Shown: positions 42,812 to 51,840, counted from the first letter of the stretch. The stretch: 64,000 nt of DNA from Microbacterium luticocti DSM 19459 (GCF_000422405.1 NZ_AULS01000001.1:310001-374000); one strand, 5' to 3'. The notes: generated from the letters alone by a model not told the origin. Made by a program: numbers and translations.

Positions 42812-45800
42812 GAGGCGCTCACCGCCCCGATGGTGTGGATGCGGCACAGCCCGTAGGCGTGCTCGTCGCGGCAGTGTTCCTCGTACGGGGCGGGGAACGC
42901 GGTGCCGCGCATGAGGTCGGCGGCGACACGGATGCGGTGCAGGAACGCCGCCCGGCTCTCGTCGTCGAACGGCGGCTGCCACGGCTCGGCGTAGTCCTTC
43001 TGCCGCGCGGTCGGACGCAGCACGAGCAGCTTGGCACCCCCGGGGTCGGCCCCTTCGGTGCCGGCGATCACCCCTGCTTCGAACGCGAGCTGGTAGGCGG
43101 CCAGCTGCGGGTTGTCGGCGACCTTCGCATCGGTCTGCGGTTCACGTTTGCCCGTCTTCAGGTCGACGATCACGACGCGCCCGTCGGCGGTTCGCTCGAC
43201 CCGGTCGATGTAGCCGCTGAGCACCGCCCGCTCCCCGTCGCCGATCGATATGGGCACCTCGAAGTGCGGTTCGGCGTCGAGCAGTGCCCCACCCGATGCC
43301 GCGAACCGCTGCAGGTACAGGTGCAGTCGCCGCACCAGGTCGACCGCCTGCGTGCGTGTGGCACGCTCGAGCCAGGCCGATTCGAACTCGAGCTCGCCCC
43401 AGCGGTCGGCGACCAGCTGCCACAGCCCGGGTTCGTCCGTGCCATCGGCATGTTCGAGGGCGGCGTGGATGATGGTGCCCAGGCCCGCGGTCGCGCCCGA
43501 GGAGTCTCCCCCGAGCTCGCCGATCGCCCAGTCCAGCGCGCAGGTCTCGAGGGTCTGCAGCCGCGACGGCGAGACCCGCAGCGGTTCGCCGTCGGGCTCG
43601 CGCAGCGGACCGTCCGCGGTGGCGGCGGCGATGCCGTACCACTGGTCGGGATGCGCGCCGGGAACGCCCGCGTCGGCGAGCAGTGCGAGCTGGCCTGCCG
43701 CATGCGCCCGCGCGGGCGCCGGGCGCTGCTCGGTGAGGGTGCGTCGGTGGCGCGCGACCAGGCCGCGCAGCGACAGCGGGTGCTCGGCGAGGGCACCCGC
43801 CGGCTGCGGGTCGGGCAGGAACTCGAAGAACGGGCTCGGTCCGGTGTCGTCGTCGTCGACCGCGGTGACCACGAGCCGGCCGGCGGCGCGCGAGATCGCG
43901 CGCACGAACAGCCGCAGTTCGTCGTGCAGCACGGCGCGGCGGCGGTCGATGACGCCGGGCGCCGCGTCGTCGCCGGCCGCCCGGGTGGCGGCGTCGGCGA
44001 GCCGCCAGGTCTGCAGCAGGCTGCCGCGCAGCCGCGTGTTCGGCCACACGCCGTCCTGCACCCCGGCGATCACCACGGTATCGAACTCGGTGCCCAGTGC
44101 TCCGGCGGGGGTGAGCACGGCGACCGCGGGCGTGACGGCGGCGGCATCCAGCCGGTCTTCGGCGACGTCGCTGTGCAGGATGCCGCGGACGAAGACCATC
44201 GGGTCGGCGGTGGCGTCGTCGTGCCGCTCGTCGAAGCGCTTCGCGGCCTGGAACAGGGCGACGACCGCGTCGAGGTCGCGTCCGGCCTGCTCGGCGAGCG
44301 GCCCGCTGCCGCCGGCGGCGTGCGCCCATTCGCGTTCCAGACCCGACCCTTCCCACGCGCTGAAGAGCAACTCATGGGCGGTGGCCCCGTCGGCGCGGGC
44401 CGCGCGCACCGCAGCCAGGGTGCGGGCCAGCCGGGCGGCGCGTCGGGCCTCACGGGTGTCGACGAGGTCGAACTCGATCGGGTGGCGGCATCCGTCGACC
44501 AGCAGCTGCGTCGCCGAGCGGGTGCCGTCGGCGCGCAGTTCGGCGTGCCGTAGCGCGGTGCGCAGCCGGCGCAGCTGCACCGGGTCGAAGCCCCCGGCGA
44601 CGCCGAGGAACGCGTCCTGGACCAGCTCGCCGGTCCACTCGTCCGGGTCGACCGCGGCCAGTTCGACCAGGCGCAGCAGGTCTCGCACCGGGCGCAGCGT
44701 GCCCAGCGGCCGTCCGGGGCCGGCGGCCCGTGCGGGCACCTCGCGCGCGCTCAGCTCGCTGGCCAGTGCGGCGACCTGGCGGGTGTCGTGTGCGATGACG
44801 GCGCAGCGGTTCCACGGCACACCGTCGCGTACGTGCCGCTCGCGCAGCAGCCGCGCGATGACGTCGCTCTCTTCAGCGCCCGAGCGCAGCAGCAGCGCCC
44901 GCACACTGTCGTCGGCGGCGGCGCCCGTGGGTGGCCGGCGGTGCGCGATGCCGCCGGCGGTGCCGATGTGCGCGGTGACGGCACGGGCCAGATCGACGAG
45001 GGCGGCGGTGCCGCGGTGCGGTTCGTCGAGCACGTGCACGGGCCCCAGCGCGGCCGTGAGCCGGGCGAAGTTCTCGGGTGTCGCGCCACGGAACGCACCC
45101 GCGCCGATGTCGGGGTCGCCGAACGCGATCACCGGCACACCGCGGTCGCGGCAGGCGATCAGCAGGTCCACTCCCCCGCCGGTCAGTTCCTGCGCGTCGT
45201 CGACGAGGATCGCCCGCAGCCCGCCGAACGCGCCCAGCGCGGCCGCATCGGCGGCGCGTACCAGGCCGACGGCCTCGCGCACCAGGCCCGCGGCATCCCG
45301 GTGCGCCCCCCGCATCTCGGCACGCACCTGCAGGTACTCGGCGAAGAACGAGGCGGTCGCCTGCCATTCCTCGACGCCGAACCGCCCGCCCAGGAGGCGC
45401 AATCGCTCGGGGTCGATGCCGAGTGTGGCGCACTCGGCGAAGAACGCCCGCACCTCGCTGCGGAACCCCCGCGTGGCCCGGATGTCGGCGGTGAGCCACT
45501 GCGGCCAGCGACGAGCGCCGGATGCCTCGTCCTCGGCGTCGCCGGAGAGCAGGTCCGCGATGATGGCGTCCTCGTCGCCCCCGGTGAGCAGCCGAGGCGG
45601 TTCGGCGCCGGCGTGCACCGCGTGGCCGCGGGCCAGCCGGAACGCGAACGAGGTGATCGAGTGGGCCAGCGCCCCGGAGGTCGCCACGTCGACGGCCAGT
45701 CCCAGTCGGTCGCGCAGCGCGGTCGCGGTGGGACGGCTCGGGGTGAGCACGAGCACCTCGTCGGGGTGCAGCCCGTCGCGGGCGACCAGGGTCTGCAGGC

Positions 45801-45969
45801 GTGCCACCAGCGCGGTGGTCTTGCCCGTGCCGCCGGCCCCGGCGACCGTGCCGGAGGCGTCGGCGGCAAGCTCGGCGACCCGGCGCTGGCGGGGATCCAG
45901 TGGCACGGGCTCGTGCGGCCGGGCGGTCGGGGTGCCGGGCGCGTCGGTGCGGGTGGTCTTTGGTGTCAT
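42808..45969 (-). CDS. adnA: AdnA-like helicase-nuclease subunit
   Basis: A 1053-residue partner of AdnB. The motor has Walker A VAGAGGTGKTT, VLTPSRPTATALRDRL and motif II ILVDDAQEL (instead of DEYQD), and a degenerate motif III (GDPDIGAGAFRG), so its helicase activity may be weak, as expected for AdnA. The RecB-type nuclease lies at the C-terminus: GLGTIIHAALEHADG, DRVERTADGRVVIVDLKTGK (catalytic Asp and Lys) and NPQLAAYQLAFE. Cysteines near TLETCALDW and HCRDEHAYGLCRIH could form a metal or Fe-S site as in AddB-type nucleases, although only three are evident. Upstream gene of the adnA-adnB pair. Confidence 0.85.
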   Translation of the reverse strand: MTPKTTRTDAPGTPTARPHEPVPLDPRQRRVAELAADASGTVAGAGGTGKTTALVARLQTLVARDGLHPDEVLVLTPSRPTATALRDRLGLAVDVATSGALAHSITSFAFRLARGHAVHAGAEPPRLLTGGDEDAIIADLLSGDAEDEASGARRWPQWLTADIRATRGFRSEVRAFFAECATLGIDPERLRLLGGRFGVEEWQATASFFAEYLQVRAEMRGAHRDAAGLVREAVGLVRAADAAALGAFGGLRAILVDDAQELTGGGVDLLIACRDRGVPVIAFGDPDIGAGAFRGATPENFARLTAALGPVHVLDEPHRGTAALVDLARAVTAHIGTAGGIAHRRPPTGAAADDSVRALLLRSGAEESDVIARLLRERHVRDGVPWNRCAVIAHDTRQVAALASELSAREVPARAAGPGRPLGTLRPVRDLLRLVELAAVDPDEWTGELVQDAFLGVAGGFDPVQLRRLRTALRHAELRADGTRSATQLLVDGCRHPIEFDLVDTREARRAARLARTLAAVRAARADGATAHELLFSAWEGSGLEREWAHAAGGSGPLAEQAGRDLDAVVALFQAAKRFDERHDDATADPMVFVRGILHSDVAEDRLDAAAVTPAVAVLTPAGALGTEFDTVVIAGVQDGVWPNTRLRGSLLQTWRLADAATRAAGDDAAPGVIDRRRAVLHDELRLFVRAISRAAGRLVVTAVDDDDTGPSPFFEFLPDPQPAGALAEHPLSLRGLVARHRRTLTEQRPAPARAHAAGQLALLADAGVPGAHPDQWYGIAAATADGPLREPDGEPLRVSPSRLQTLETCALDWAIGELGGDSSGATAGLGTIIHAALEHADGTDEPGLWQLVADRWGELEFESAWLERATRTQAVDLVRRLHLYLQRFAASGGALLDAEPHFEVPISIGDGERAVLSGYIDRVERTADGRVVIVDLKTGKREPQTDAKVADNPQLAAYQLAFEAGVIAGTEGADPGGAKLLVLRPTARQKDYAEPWQPPFDDESRAAFLHRIRVAADLMRGTAFPAPYEEHCRDEHAYGLCRIHTIGAVSAS

Positions 45970-46116
45970 CGCCCGGCCACGCTATCGCGTGCCGCCGACA
46001 TGCCGGCCTCACGCCCGACGACGGACCGTTCGCCCTGAGCGTGCGGGCGGCCGGGCGGTCGGCGCGGTGTCGTAGAGTTGCCATACCCGCAATCCGGCGC
46101 AGAAAGGCAGTGATCC

Positions 46117-46341
46117 GTGGAGATCCGCATCGGCATCGTCAACACCGGACGTGAACTGAACTTCGAGACCGACCAGTCGGCGGATGCCGTGCGCTCGGCC
46201 GTGACCGGAGCACTCGAGTCCGGGGCGACGCACGTGACCTTCTCGGACAGCAAGGGCAACTCCTACATCGTGCCCACGGCGGGCCTGGCGTATGTGGAGC
46301 TCGGCACCGAGGACGTGCGCCGGGTCGGGTTCGTCGCCTGA
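46117..46341 (+). CDS. DUF3107 protein
   Basis: A 74-residue conserved actinobacterial protein: MEIRIGIVNTGRELNFET, then SADAVRSAVTGALESGATHVTFSDSKGNSYIVPTAGLAYVELG, which is the whole DUF3107 domain. Function is unknown. GTG start with GAAAGG ten bases upstream. The stop codon overlaps the ATG of the small membrane protein gene (TGATG), so the two are coupled. In M. tuberculosis a homologue lies in the same neighbourhood near rhlE (from memory). Confidence 0.9.
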   Translation: MEIRIGIVNTGRELNFETDQSADAVRSAVTGALESGATHVTFSDSKGNSYIVPTAGLAYVELGTEDVRRVGFVA

Positions 46342-46631
46342 TGGAGATCGTCCTCGCCCTCATCTACGGGGCGGCGATCGGCGCCCTCGCGCACTTCACG
46401 ATGCCGGGGCGCGACACCCGCGGGCCGGTGCCGGCCCCGATGATCGGCGCCGTGGTCGGCGGCGCACTGTGGACGGTGCTCACCTGGGCCGGCGTGGGCA
46501 CCTCGAGCCCGTGGCTGTGGCTGGGCACCCTCGTCGTGCCCACCGTCGTGGTGTACGCGGCCGTCGGGGTGCTCACCCGGGTACGACGTCGTCACGACGA
46601 GCGCGAGCGGGAACGACTGGGCATCGCCTGA
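46341..46631 (+). CDS. Small membrane protein (96 aa)
   Basis: About three membrane helices: IVLALIYGAAIGALAHF (residues 3-19), APMIGAVVGGALWTVLTWAGVG, and WLWLGTLVVPTVVVYAAVGVLT, then a charged tail RVRRRHDERERERLGIA. The ATG overlaps the DUF3107 stop by one base. No function is recognised. Similar small membrane proteins accompany DUF3107 in related genomes, I believe. Confidence 0.7.
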   Translation: MEIVLALIYGAAIGALAHFTMPGRDTRGPVPAPMIGAVVGGALWTVLTWAGVGTSSPWLWLGTLVVPTVVVYAAVGVLTRVRRRHDERERERLGIA

Positions 46632-46653
46632 CCCGCACCGCGGCCGGGAGCCG

Positions 46654-47367
46654 TCAGGCGCTGAGCCCGAGCGCCTCCATGCGGCGGGCGTGCGCGCCGA
46701 GCAGTCCGGTGAACACCGGCTCGACCTGCTGCCTCTCAGCGGCGTCCAGCGTCGGGGTGCTCAGCGCCGCCCGGGCGATGAGGATGGTGTCGCCGACCAG
46801 GCGCCGCCCCCACATCGCCAGCAGCGAGCGCAGCTCGTCGTCGCCGGCGATCGCCGCCGCGAGCATCTCGACCACCTGCGCCCGGTCGGCGTCGGCCTGC
46901 AGGATGCGCGCCACCCGGGCGCCGGCCTCGCCGTAGCTGTGCGAGAGCGCGTCGTAGAAGTCGTCGAGCATCCCGGCGGTGATGTGCACCGAGAGCATGG
47001 TCTCGTACGGGCGCAGGCCGTGGGTGGCGGTGCGGAACGCGTCCAGCGGCTCGCGGAACGGCAGCATCAGCTCGGTCGGGTCCGCACCGCGCTCGCGGAT
47101 CAGCGCGACGATGGCCTGGTGCTTGGTGAGTGCCGCGCCCGCGGCGCGCGACAGCGCCTCTTTCGCCTGAAGCTGCGGCGTCGAGGCGATCAGCTCGCTG
47201 AGCGTCTCGACGTAGCCCAGCTGCAGGTACGCGGCCTGCCCCAGGAACGTGTCGATGTCGGGTGCGAGGTCCTCGAACGCCACCCGCGTGGCATCCCCCA
47301 CCTCGTCGCGCGAGCGCAGCCGCAGCGGGCGCACCGCCGGCCGCCGCCTCTTGAACCACCCGAACAC
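46654..47367 (-). CDS. Ferritin-like fold protein
   Basis: A 237-residue helical protein: QAAYLQLGYVETLSELIASTPQ and AALTKHQAIVALIRERG are typical of the ferritin-like fold protein conserved next to DEAD-box helicase genes in actinobacteria (Rv3210c-like, from memory). A few candidate Glu/His ligands are visible, but a full di-iron site cannot be assigned. The GTG at 47367 is chosen because TAGGCT (minus strand, 47375-47380) ends seven bases before it; the longer open frame upstream has no family similarity. Divergent from the RNA helicase gene. Confidence 0.82.
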   Translation of the reverse strand: MFGWFKRRRPAVRPLRLRSRDEVGDATRVAFEDLAPDIDTFLGQAAYLQLGYVETLSELIASTPQLQAKEALSRAAGAALTKHQAIVALIRERGADPTELMLPFREPLDAFRTATHGLRPYETMLSVHITAGMLDDFYDALSHSYGEAGARVARILQADADRAQVVEMLAAAIAGDDELRSLLAMWGRRLVGDTILIARAALSTPTLDAAERQQVEPVFTGLLGAHARRMEALGLSA

Positions 47368-47489
47368 GCGATACAGCCTACGGGGTGGCGCCGCGGGGCC
47401 GAGCAGGTCGCTCGGGTAGACTCGACATGCCCCGGCGACGGACCGGGGCCCCGCGCCTGCGGATGACGAGAGGGCGTGGACCTTCGCGT

Positions 47490-47507
47490 GGCGGCCCTGC
47501 GGCCGCC
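47490..47507 (+). promoter_or_regulatory. Stem-loop in the 5' leader of the DEAD-box helicase gene
   Basis: A seven-base perfect stem GGCGGCC / GGCCGCC with CTGC loop, 25 bases before the start codon. A TAGACT -10 box (about 47410) lies about 115 bases upstream of GTG, so the leader is long by the standards of this window. The hairpin may control translation. DEAD-box RNA helicase genes are often cold-regulated through their leaders, but this is an inference. Confidence 0.4.
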
Positions 47508-47532
47508 CTGACATCGGACAGGCATACACATC

Positions 47533-49050
47533 GTGACCACTTTCGCCGAACTCGGCGTGGACCAGGACATCGTCGAGGCGCTCGCGGCCCGCGGCATCAC
47601 CGACACGTTCCCGATCCAGGAGCAGACCATCCCGCTGAGCCTTCCCGGCCAGGACATCATCGGCCAGGCCAAGACCGGCACCGGCAAGACCTTCGGCTTC
47701 GGCATCCCCGTGGTGCAGCGTCTCGGACTCGACCCCGAACCCGGCGTGAAGGCACTGATCGTGGTGCCGACCCGCGAACTCGCGGTGCAGGTGTACGAAG
47801 ACATGGACATGCTCACCTCGAACCGCTCCACCACGGTGGTCGCCATCTACGGCGGCAAGGCATACGAGGGGCAGATCGAGCAGCTGCGCGCCGGCGCGCA
47901 GATCGTGGTGGGCACCCCGGGCCGGCTCATCGACCTGGCCGGGCAGCGACTGCTCGACCTGTCGCACGCCGCCGAGGTGGTGCTCGATGAGGCCGACAAG
48001 ATGCTCGATCTCGGGTTCCTGCCCGACATCGAGAAGATCTTCCAGAAGGTGCCCGCGGCCCGGCACACCCAGCTGTTCAGCGCGACCATGCCCGGCCCGA
48101 TCGTGGCGCTGGCACGGCGGTTCATGTCGAACCCGATCCACATCCGCGCGTCCGACCCGGACGAGGGACTCACCCAGGCGAACATCCGCCACCTCGTCTA
48201 CCGCGCGCACTCGCTCGACAAGGACGAGATCATCGCCCGCATCCTGCAGGCCGAAGGCCGCGGCAAGACGGTGATCTTCACCCGCACCAAGCGCGCGGCG
48301 CAGAAGCTCGTCGACGAGTTGACCGACCGCGGTTTCAACGCGGGTGCCGTGCACGGAGACATGAGCCAGGAGGCGCGGGAGCGTTCCATGGCGGCGTTCA
48401 AGGCCGGCAAGCGCGACGTGCTGATCGCGACCGACGTGGCCGCGCGCGGCATCGACGTGGACGACGTCACGCACGTGATCAACCACACCATCCCCGACGA
48501 CGAGAAGACCTACCTGCACCGTGCGGGGCGCACCGGCCGTGCCGGCAAGACCGGCATCGCGGTGACGTTCGTCGACTGGGAGGACCTGCACAAGTGGGCC
48601 CTCATCAACCGGGCACTCGATTTCGGGCAGCCCGAGCCGGTCGAGACGTATTCGTCGAGCCCGCACCTGTTCGCCGACCTCGACATCCCCGCCGGCACCA
48701 AGGGCCGCATCGTCACCGCGCCGCGCACCCAGTCGGTGAAGACCCCCCGCCGCTCGCAGCCGCAGAAGGCGACGGATGCCGCAGCCGACGCCGGATCCGC
48801 CGGCACCACCCGTCGGCGGCGTCGTCGGCGCGCCGGTGCCGACCAGCGCGTCGGCTCGACGTTCACCGAGGATGCTGCCCCCGCCGCCGGTGCGGACGGG
48901 TCACGTCCCGCTGCCGCATCCGACGCCGACGCCGAGGGCACCGGCACGCACGACGGCAGCGGCCGTGAACACCGGGACGGCAAGCCCGCCCCGGCACGAC
49001 GCCGTCGGCGTCGCCGCTCCGGTGCCGGCTCGCCGGCCACCGGGGCCTGA
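47533..49050 (+). CDS. rhlE: DEAD-box ATP-dependent RNA helicase (RhlE-like)
   Basis: A 505-residue RNA helicase that unwinds RNA duplexes in ribosome assembly or mRNA decay. Motifs are Q-motif FPIQEQTIPL, AKTGTGKTFGF, PTRELAVQ, GTPGRLIDL, VLDEADKMLDLGF, SAT, VIFTRTKRAAQKL, IATDVAARGIDVD and HRAGRTGRAGKTG. The last roughly 100 residues are a disordered tail with two clusters of six or more arginines (RRRRRRRAGAD and [12 protein letters not shown]) that would bind RNA. GTG start agrees with the family N-terminus MTTFAELGV. Confidence 0.95.
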   Translation: MTTFAELGVDQDIVEALAARGITDTFPIQEQTIPLSLPGQDIIGQAKTGTGKTFGFGIPVVQRLGLDPEPGVKALIVVPTRELAVQVYEDMDMLTSNRSTTVVAIYGGKAYEGQIEQLRAGAQIVVGTPGRLIDLAGQRLLDLSHAAEVVLDEADKMLDLGFLPDIEKIFQKVPAARHTQLFSATMPGPIVALARRFMSNPIHIRASDPDEGLTQANIRHLVYRAHSLDKDEIIARILQAEGRGKTVIFTRTKRAAQKLVDELTDRGFNAGAVHGDMSQEARERSMAAFKAGKRDVLIATDVAARGIDVDDVTHVINHTIPDDEKTYLHRAGRTGRAGKTGIAVTFVDWEDLHKWALINRALDFGQPEPVETYSSSPHLFADLDIPAGTKGRIVTAPRTQSVKTPRRSQPQKATDAAADAGSAGTTRRRRRRRAGADQRVGSTFTEDAAPAAGADGSRPAAASDADAEGTGTHDGSGREHRDGKPAPARRRRRRRSGAGSPATGA

Positions 49051-49082
49051 GCCGGACCCGACCCCCACCTGCCACCCGCGCA

Positions 49083-49210
49083 CGAGGCATCCCGCCCCGG
49101 CCCGACGCGTCGCGAACGCCTGGGCCCGACGCGTCACGCGCCCCGGCCCCCGGCATCCCGCCGCGCTCCGACGCGTCGCGAAGCCCGCCTCCGGCATCCC
49201 GGCGCCGGCC
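49083..49210. repeat. Degenerate repeats in the gap after rhlE
   Basis: The 285-base gap between rhlE and the SHOCT gene (49051-49335) has no gene I can support. It holds three CGACGCGTCRCG words (starting at about 49108, 49129 and 49179) alternating with GGCATCCCGSCGC-type words, suggesting decayed tandem repeats. Downstream of this lies a TAGTGT box (about 49280), probably the -10 box of the SHOCT gene. Confidence 0.5.
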
Positions 49211-49335
49211 GCAGCACCGGATCGTGCCCGGTCTGTCTCGGTGCGTGACCTGGCCGCGCGCCCGTGACCTGCGACCCGATAGTGTGAGCGCCACGCGGCA
49301 TCCGCCGCGCCCCCCACAGTACGAAAGGTCCGCTC

Positions 49336-49755
49336 ATGCGTTTTCTCGAGGACGCGGTCGAGTATCACGGTTTCTGGGGGTCCTTCTGGGACCTCATCTG
49401 GTGGTTCTTCGCCGTCTTCATCCTGTTCGCGTACATCTTCGCCCTGTTCGCGGTGATCTCGGATCTGTTCCGTGATCGCAAGCTGAACGGCTGGTTCAAG
49501 GCCCTGTGGATCATCTTCTTGATCTTCGTGCCGTTCCTCACGCTGCTGGTCTACATGATCGCCCGCGGCCGGGGCATGGCCGAGCGCAGCGCCGCCCAGG
49601 CCCAGCAGGCGCAGCAGGCCGCCGACGCCTACATCAAGAACGTGGCCGGCTCCGCCAGCCCGGCCGACGAGATCGCGAAGGCGAAGGCGCTGCTGGATGC
49701 CGGCACCATCACGCCCGCCGAGTACGAAGCGTTGAAGGCCAAGGCTCTGGCCTGA
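49336..49755 (+). CDS. SHOCT domain membrane protein
   Basis: A 139-residue protein with an aromatic N-terminal segment (YHGFWGSFWDLIWWFF), two membrane helices (about 18-42 and 56-76) and a cytoplasmic helical part ending in a SHOCT motif (DEIAKAKALLDAGTITPAEYEALKAKAL). SHOCT domains are short C-terminal modules of membrane proteins thought to mediate oligomerisation. The first half resembles the PLDc_N-type two-helix module. AAAGG about eight bases upstream of ATG serves as ribosome site. Confidence 0.85.
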   Translation: MRFLEDAVEYHGFWGSFWDLIWWFFAVFILFAYIFALFAVISDLFRDRKLNGWFKALWIIFLIFVPFLTLLVYMIARGRGMAERSAAQAQQAQQAADAYIKNVAGSASPADEIAKAKALLDAGTITPAEYEALKAKALA

Positions 49756-49784
49756 CCCCGCCGGTCGCAGCGCCCCCGTCGCCC

Positions 49785-50645
49785 TCAGGGGTGGACAGGG
49801 GCGCTGCCGGTTCCACGTGCGAGGATGCGCGCCACCATCTCGTCGCTGGTGGTGTGCTCGCCCGGCACGTTCGGTTTTCCGGCGCCGTGGTAGTCGCTGG
49901 ATCCGGTGACGATCAGGTCCCGTTGCGCGCACAGCCGCGCCAGGGTGTGCACACCCTCGGCCCGGTTCTCGCGGTGGCCCAGCTCGAACCCGGCCAGCCC
50001 CGCGTCGATCATCTCCTCGAGCAGGTCGTGCGGCAGCACCCCGGCCCGCCCCGCCGGGTGCGCGACGATCGGCACCCCGCCGGCGCCCGCGACCAACGCG
50101 ACCGCGGTGACCGGGTCGGGTGCGTACAGGGCGACGTAATAGTCGCCGTCGGGGTTGAGGATGCCCGCGAACGCCTCGGTGCGGTCGCGCACGTGTCCTT
50201 TGGCGACCAGGGCGTCGGCGATGTGCGGCCGACCCACGGTCGCGCCGTCGGTGGTCTGGGCGACGATGTCATCCCAGGTCAGGTCGTAGTCGCGCGAAAT
50301 GCGGTCGGCCATGGTGCGGGCCCGGTCCATGCGGGAGCGGCGCACCCGCGAGGTCTCGGCCCGCAGCGCGGGGTCGTCGGGCTCGATCAGGTAGGCGAGC
50401 ACGTGGACGCTCCGCCACCGGTGCTTGGCCGAGAACTCCATGCCGGGGATGAACGTCATGCCGAGGGATGTCGCGGCCTGCGCCGCCTCGGCCCACCCCG
50501 CGGTGGTGTCGTGGTCGGTCAGCGCCACCGTGCGCAACCCGTGCCGGTGGGCGGCGCGCATCACCTCGGCCGGTGGCTGGGTGCCGTCGGAGCGGTCCGA
50601 GTGCAGGTGCAGGTCGCTGGGGCCAGAGAACCGGGGCAACGCCAT
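49785..50645 (-). CDS. PHP domain phosphoesterase
   Basis: A 286-residue metal-dependent phosphoesterase with the complete PHP ligand set: DLHLHSDRSDGT, LTDHDT, PGMEFSA, IVAHPAG and GSSDYHG. It resembles the YciV/TrpH type that acts on 3',5'-nucleotide bisphosphates or RNA ends. TACCCT (minus strand, 50652-50657) six bases before ATG indicates a leaderless mRNA. The gene is divergent from the endonuclease/exonuclease/phosphatase gene with a 55-base intergenic promoter, a close arrangement that suggests joint regulation. Confidence 0.92.
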   Translation of the reverse strand: MALPRFSGPSDLHLHSDRSDGTQPPAEVMRAAHRHGLRTVALTDHDTTAGWAEAAQAATSLGMTFIPGMEFSAKHRWRSVHVLAYLIEPDDPALRAETSRVRRSRMDRARTMADRISRDYDLTWDDIVAQTTDGATVGRPHIADALVAKGHVRDRTEAFAGILNPDGDYYVALYAPDPVTAVALVAGAGGVPIVAHPAGRAGVLPHDLLEEMIDAGLAGFELGHRENRAEGVHTLARLCAQRDLIVTGSSDYHGAGKPNVPGEHTTSDEMVARILARGTGSAPVHP

Positions 50646-50700
50646 GGTCAGAGGGTAGCGCGTGCGCCGATCTCACAGCCTGCTGACATAGAGTCGGCTC

Positions 50701-51723
50701 GTGCTTCGCCTGTTCGGGATCCTCGTGACCGTGCTGTGCGCGATCGGCGCGGCGATCCTCACGTGGCCGCAGTTCTTCCACCTCGAGCGGGTGTATCCGA
50801 TCGCGCAGGTGGTGTCGTTCCGGGGGCTGCTCGTGGTCGGGTTCGGGGCGCTGCTGGTGCTCATGCTGCTGGTGATGCTGATCCGCCCGCTGCGCGGCTT
50901 CGCGGCATCCCTCGCCCTCGTCGCGCTGATCGCGGGTGGCGCGAACGGGGCGATCCTGCTGGTCCGCGGCACCGGGTCGGACGCGCTGCCCGACAAGACC
51001 GACGGCAGCCTGCGGGTGATGACGTGGAACACGGCCGGCGGCGAGGCCACCTCGGCCGACCAGATCGCGCGGGCCGCGGTGGCGATGGACGCCGACGTGG
51101 TCACGCTGCCCGAGACGACCATCGACACCGGTGAGAAGGTGGCGGTGGCGATGCGGCAGCTCGGTCACCGGATGTGGGCGTATCACACCCAGTACGGCGC
51201 GCACGGCTGGGACTCCAGCTCGACCACGATCCTCATCTCGCCGCGCCTGGGCAGCTATTCGGTGATCGAGTCGTCGGCCGACGGCTCCAGCAACACGTCG
51301 ACGGTGCCGTCGGCGGTGGCGATGCCGGTGGACGGCAAGGGACCGATCATCGTCGCCGCGCACGCGGTGGCGCCGCGCGAACAATACATGGATGCGTGGC
51401 GGCACGACCTGCAGTGGATCGCCGACCAGTGTGCGGCCGCCAACGTGATCCTGGCCGGGGATTTCAACGCGACCCTCGACCACATGTCCGACCTCGGCGA
51501 GCACGGTGCGACCATGGGCCGGTGCCACGACGCCGCGGCCGCGACCGGCAACGGCGGGGTGGGCACCTGGCCGACCTCCACGCCGCCGCTGGCCGGGGCG
51601 GTGATCGACCACGTCATGGCGACGGATGCCTGGACCCCGGTGGCCTCGGTGGTGCTGAGTTCGATGGACGGCTCGGGCAGCGATCATCGGCCGCTGGTGG
51701 TGCAGCTCGAGCCCGCACACTGA
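50701..51723 (+). CDS. Membrane-anchored endonuclease/exonuclease/phosphatase family protein
   Basis: A 340-residue protein with three membrane helices in the first 90 residues (LFGILVTVLCAIGAAIL, LLVVGFGALLVLMLLVMLI, LALVALIAGGANGAILL) and an extracytoplasmic EEP domain: RVMTWNTAGG, LPETT, IVAAHA, ILAGDFNATLDH and SDHRPLVV. The substrate is probably a phosphodiester or phospholipid headgroup. The start is GTG; TAGAGT ends six bases before it. The gene end belongs to a repeat: the last 38 bases are repeated downstream with decay. Confidence 0.88.
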   Translation: MLRLFGILVTVLCAIGAAILTWPQFFHLERVYPIAQVVSFRGLLVVGFGALLVLMLLVMLIRPLRGFAASLALVALIAGGANGAILLVRGTGSDALPDKTDGSLRVMTWNTAGGEATSADQIARAAVAMDADVVTLPETTIDTGEKVAVAMRQLGHRMWAYHTQYGAHGWDSSSTTILISPRLGSYSVIESSADGSSNTSTVPSAVAMPVDGKGPIIVAAHAVAPREQYMDAWRHDLQWIADQCAAANVILAGDFNATLDHMSDLGEHGATMGRCHDAAAATGNGGVGTWPTSTPPLAGAVIDHVMATDAWTPVASVVLSSMDGSGSDHRPLVVQLEPAH

Positions 51724-51840
51724 ACCGGCCGCCGCTCGTGCAGCTCACGCCCGCACACTGAGCCGGCCGCCGTTCGTGCAGCTCACCCCCGCACACCGGC
51801 CGCCCCTCGTGCCGCTCGAGCCCGCACACGCACCGGCCGC
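51688..51840. repeat. 33-38 bp tandem repeats derived from the 3' end of the EEP gene
   Basis: Four units: 51688-51725 (within the gene and including its stop), 51726-51763, 51764-51796 and 51797-51833, then a partial unit. Each begins CGGCCGC and contains CGTGCAGCTC-like and CCCGCACAC words. Unit one is the coding end of the gene. The rest of the 256-base gap to pepP (to 51979) has no gene. Confidence 0.85.

Noticed and set aside
40652..42856. A 734-residue + strand frame opposite adnB, and similar long antisense frames opposite adnA and others
   Set aside because: These follow the codon bias of the real genes in the other strand. The helicase motifs are all on the minus strand.
50646..50700. 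Riboswitch or structured leader between the PHP and EEP genes
   Set aside because: Both starts are explained by -10 boxes six bases upstream, leaving no room for a leader.
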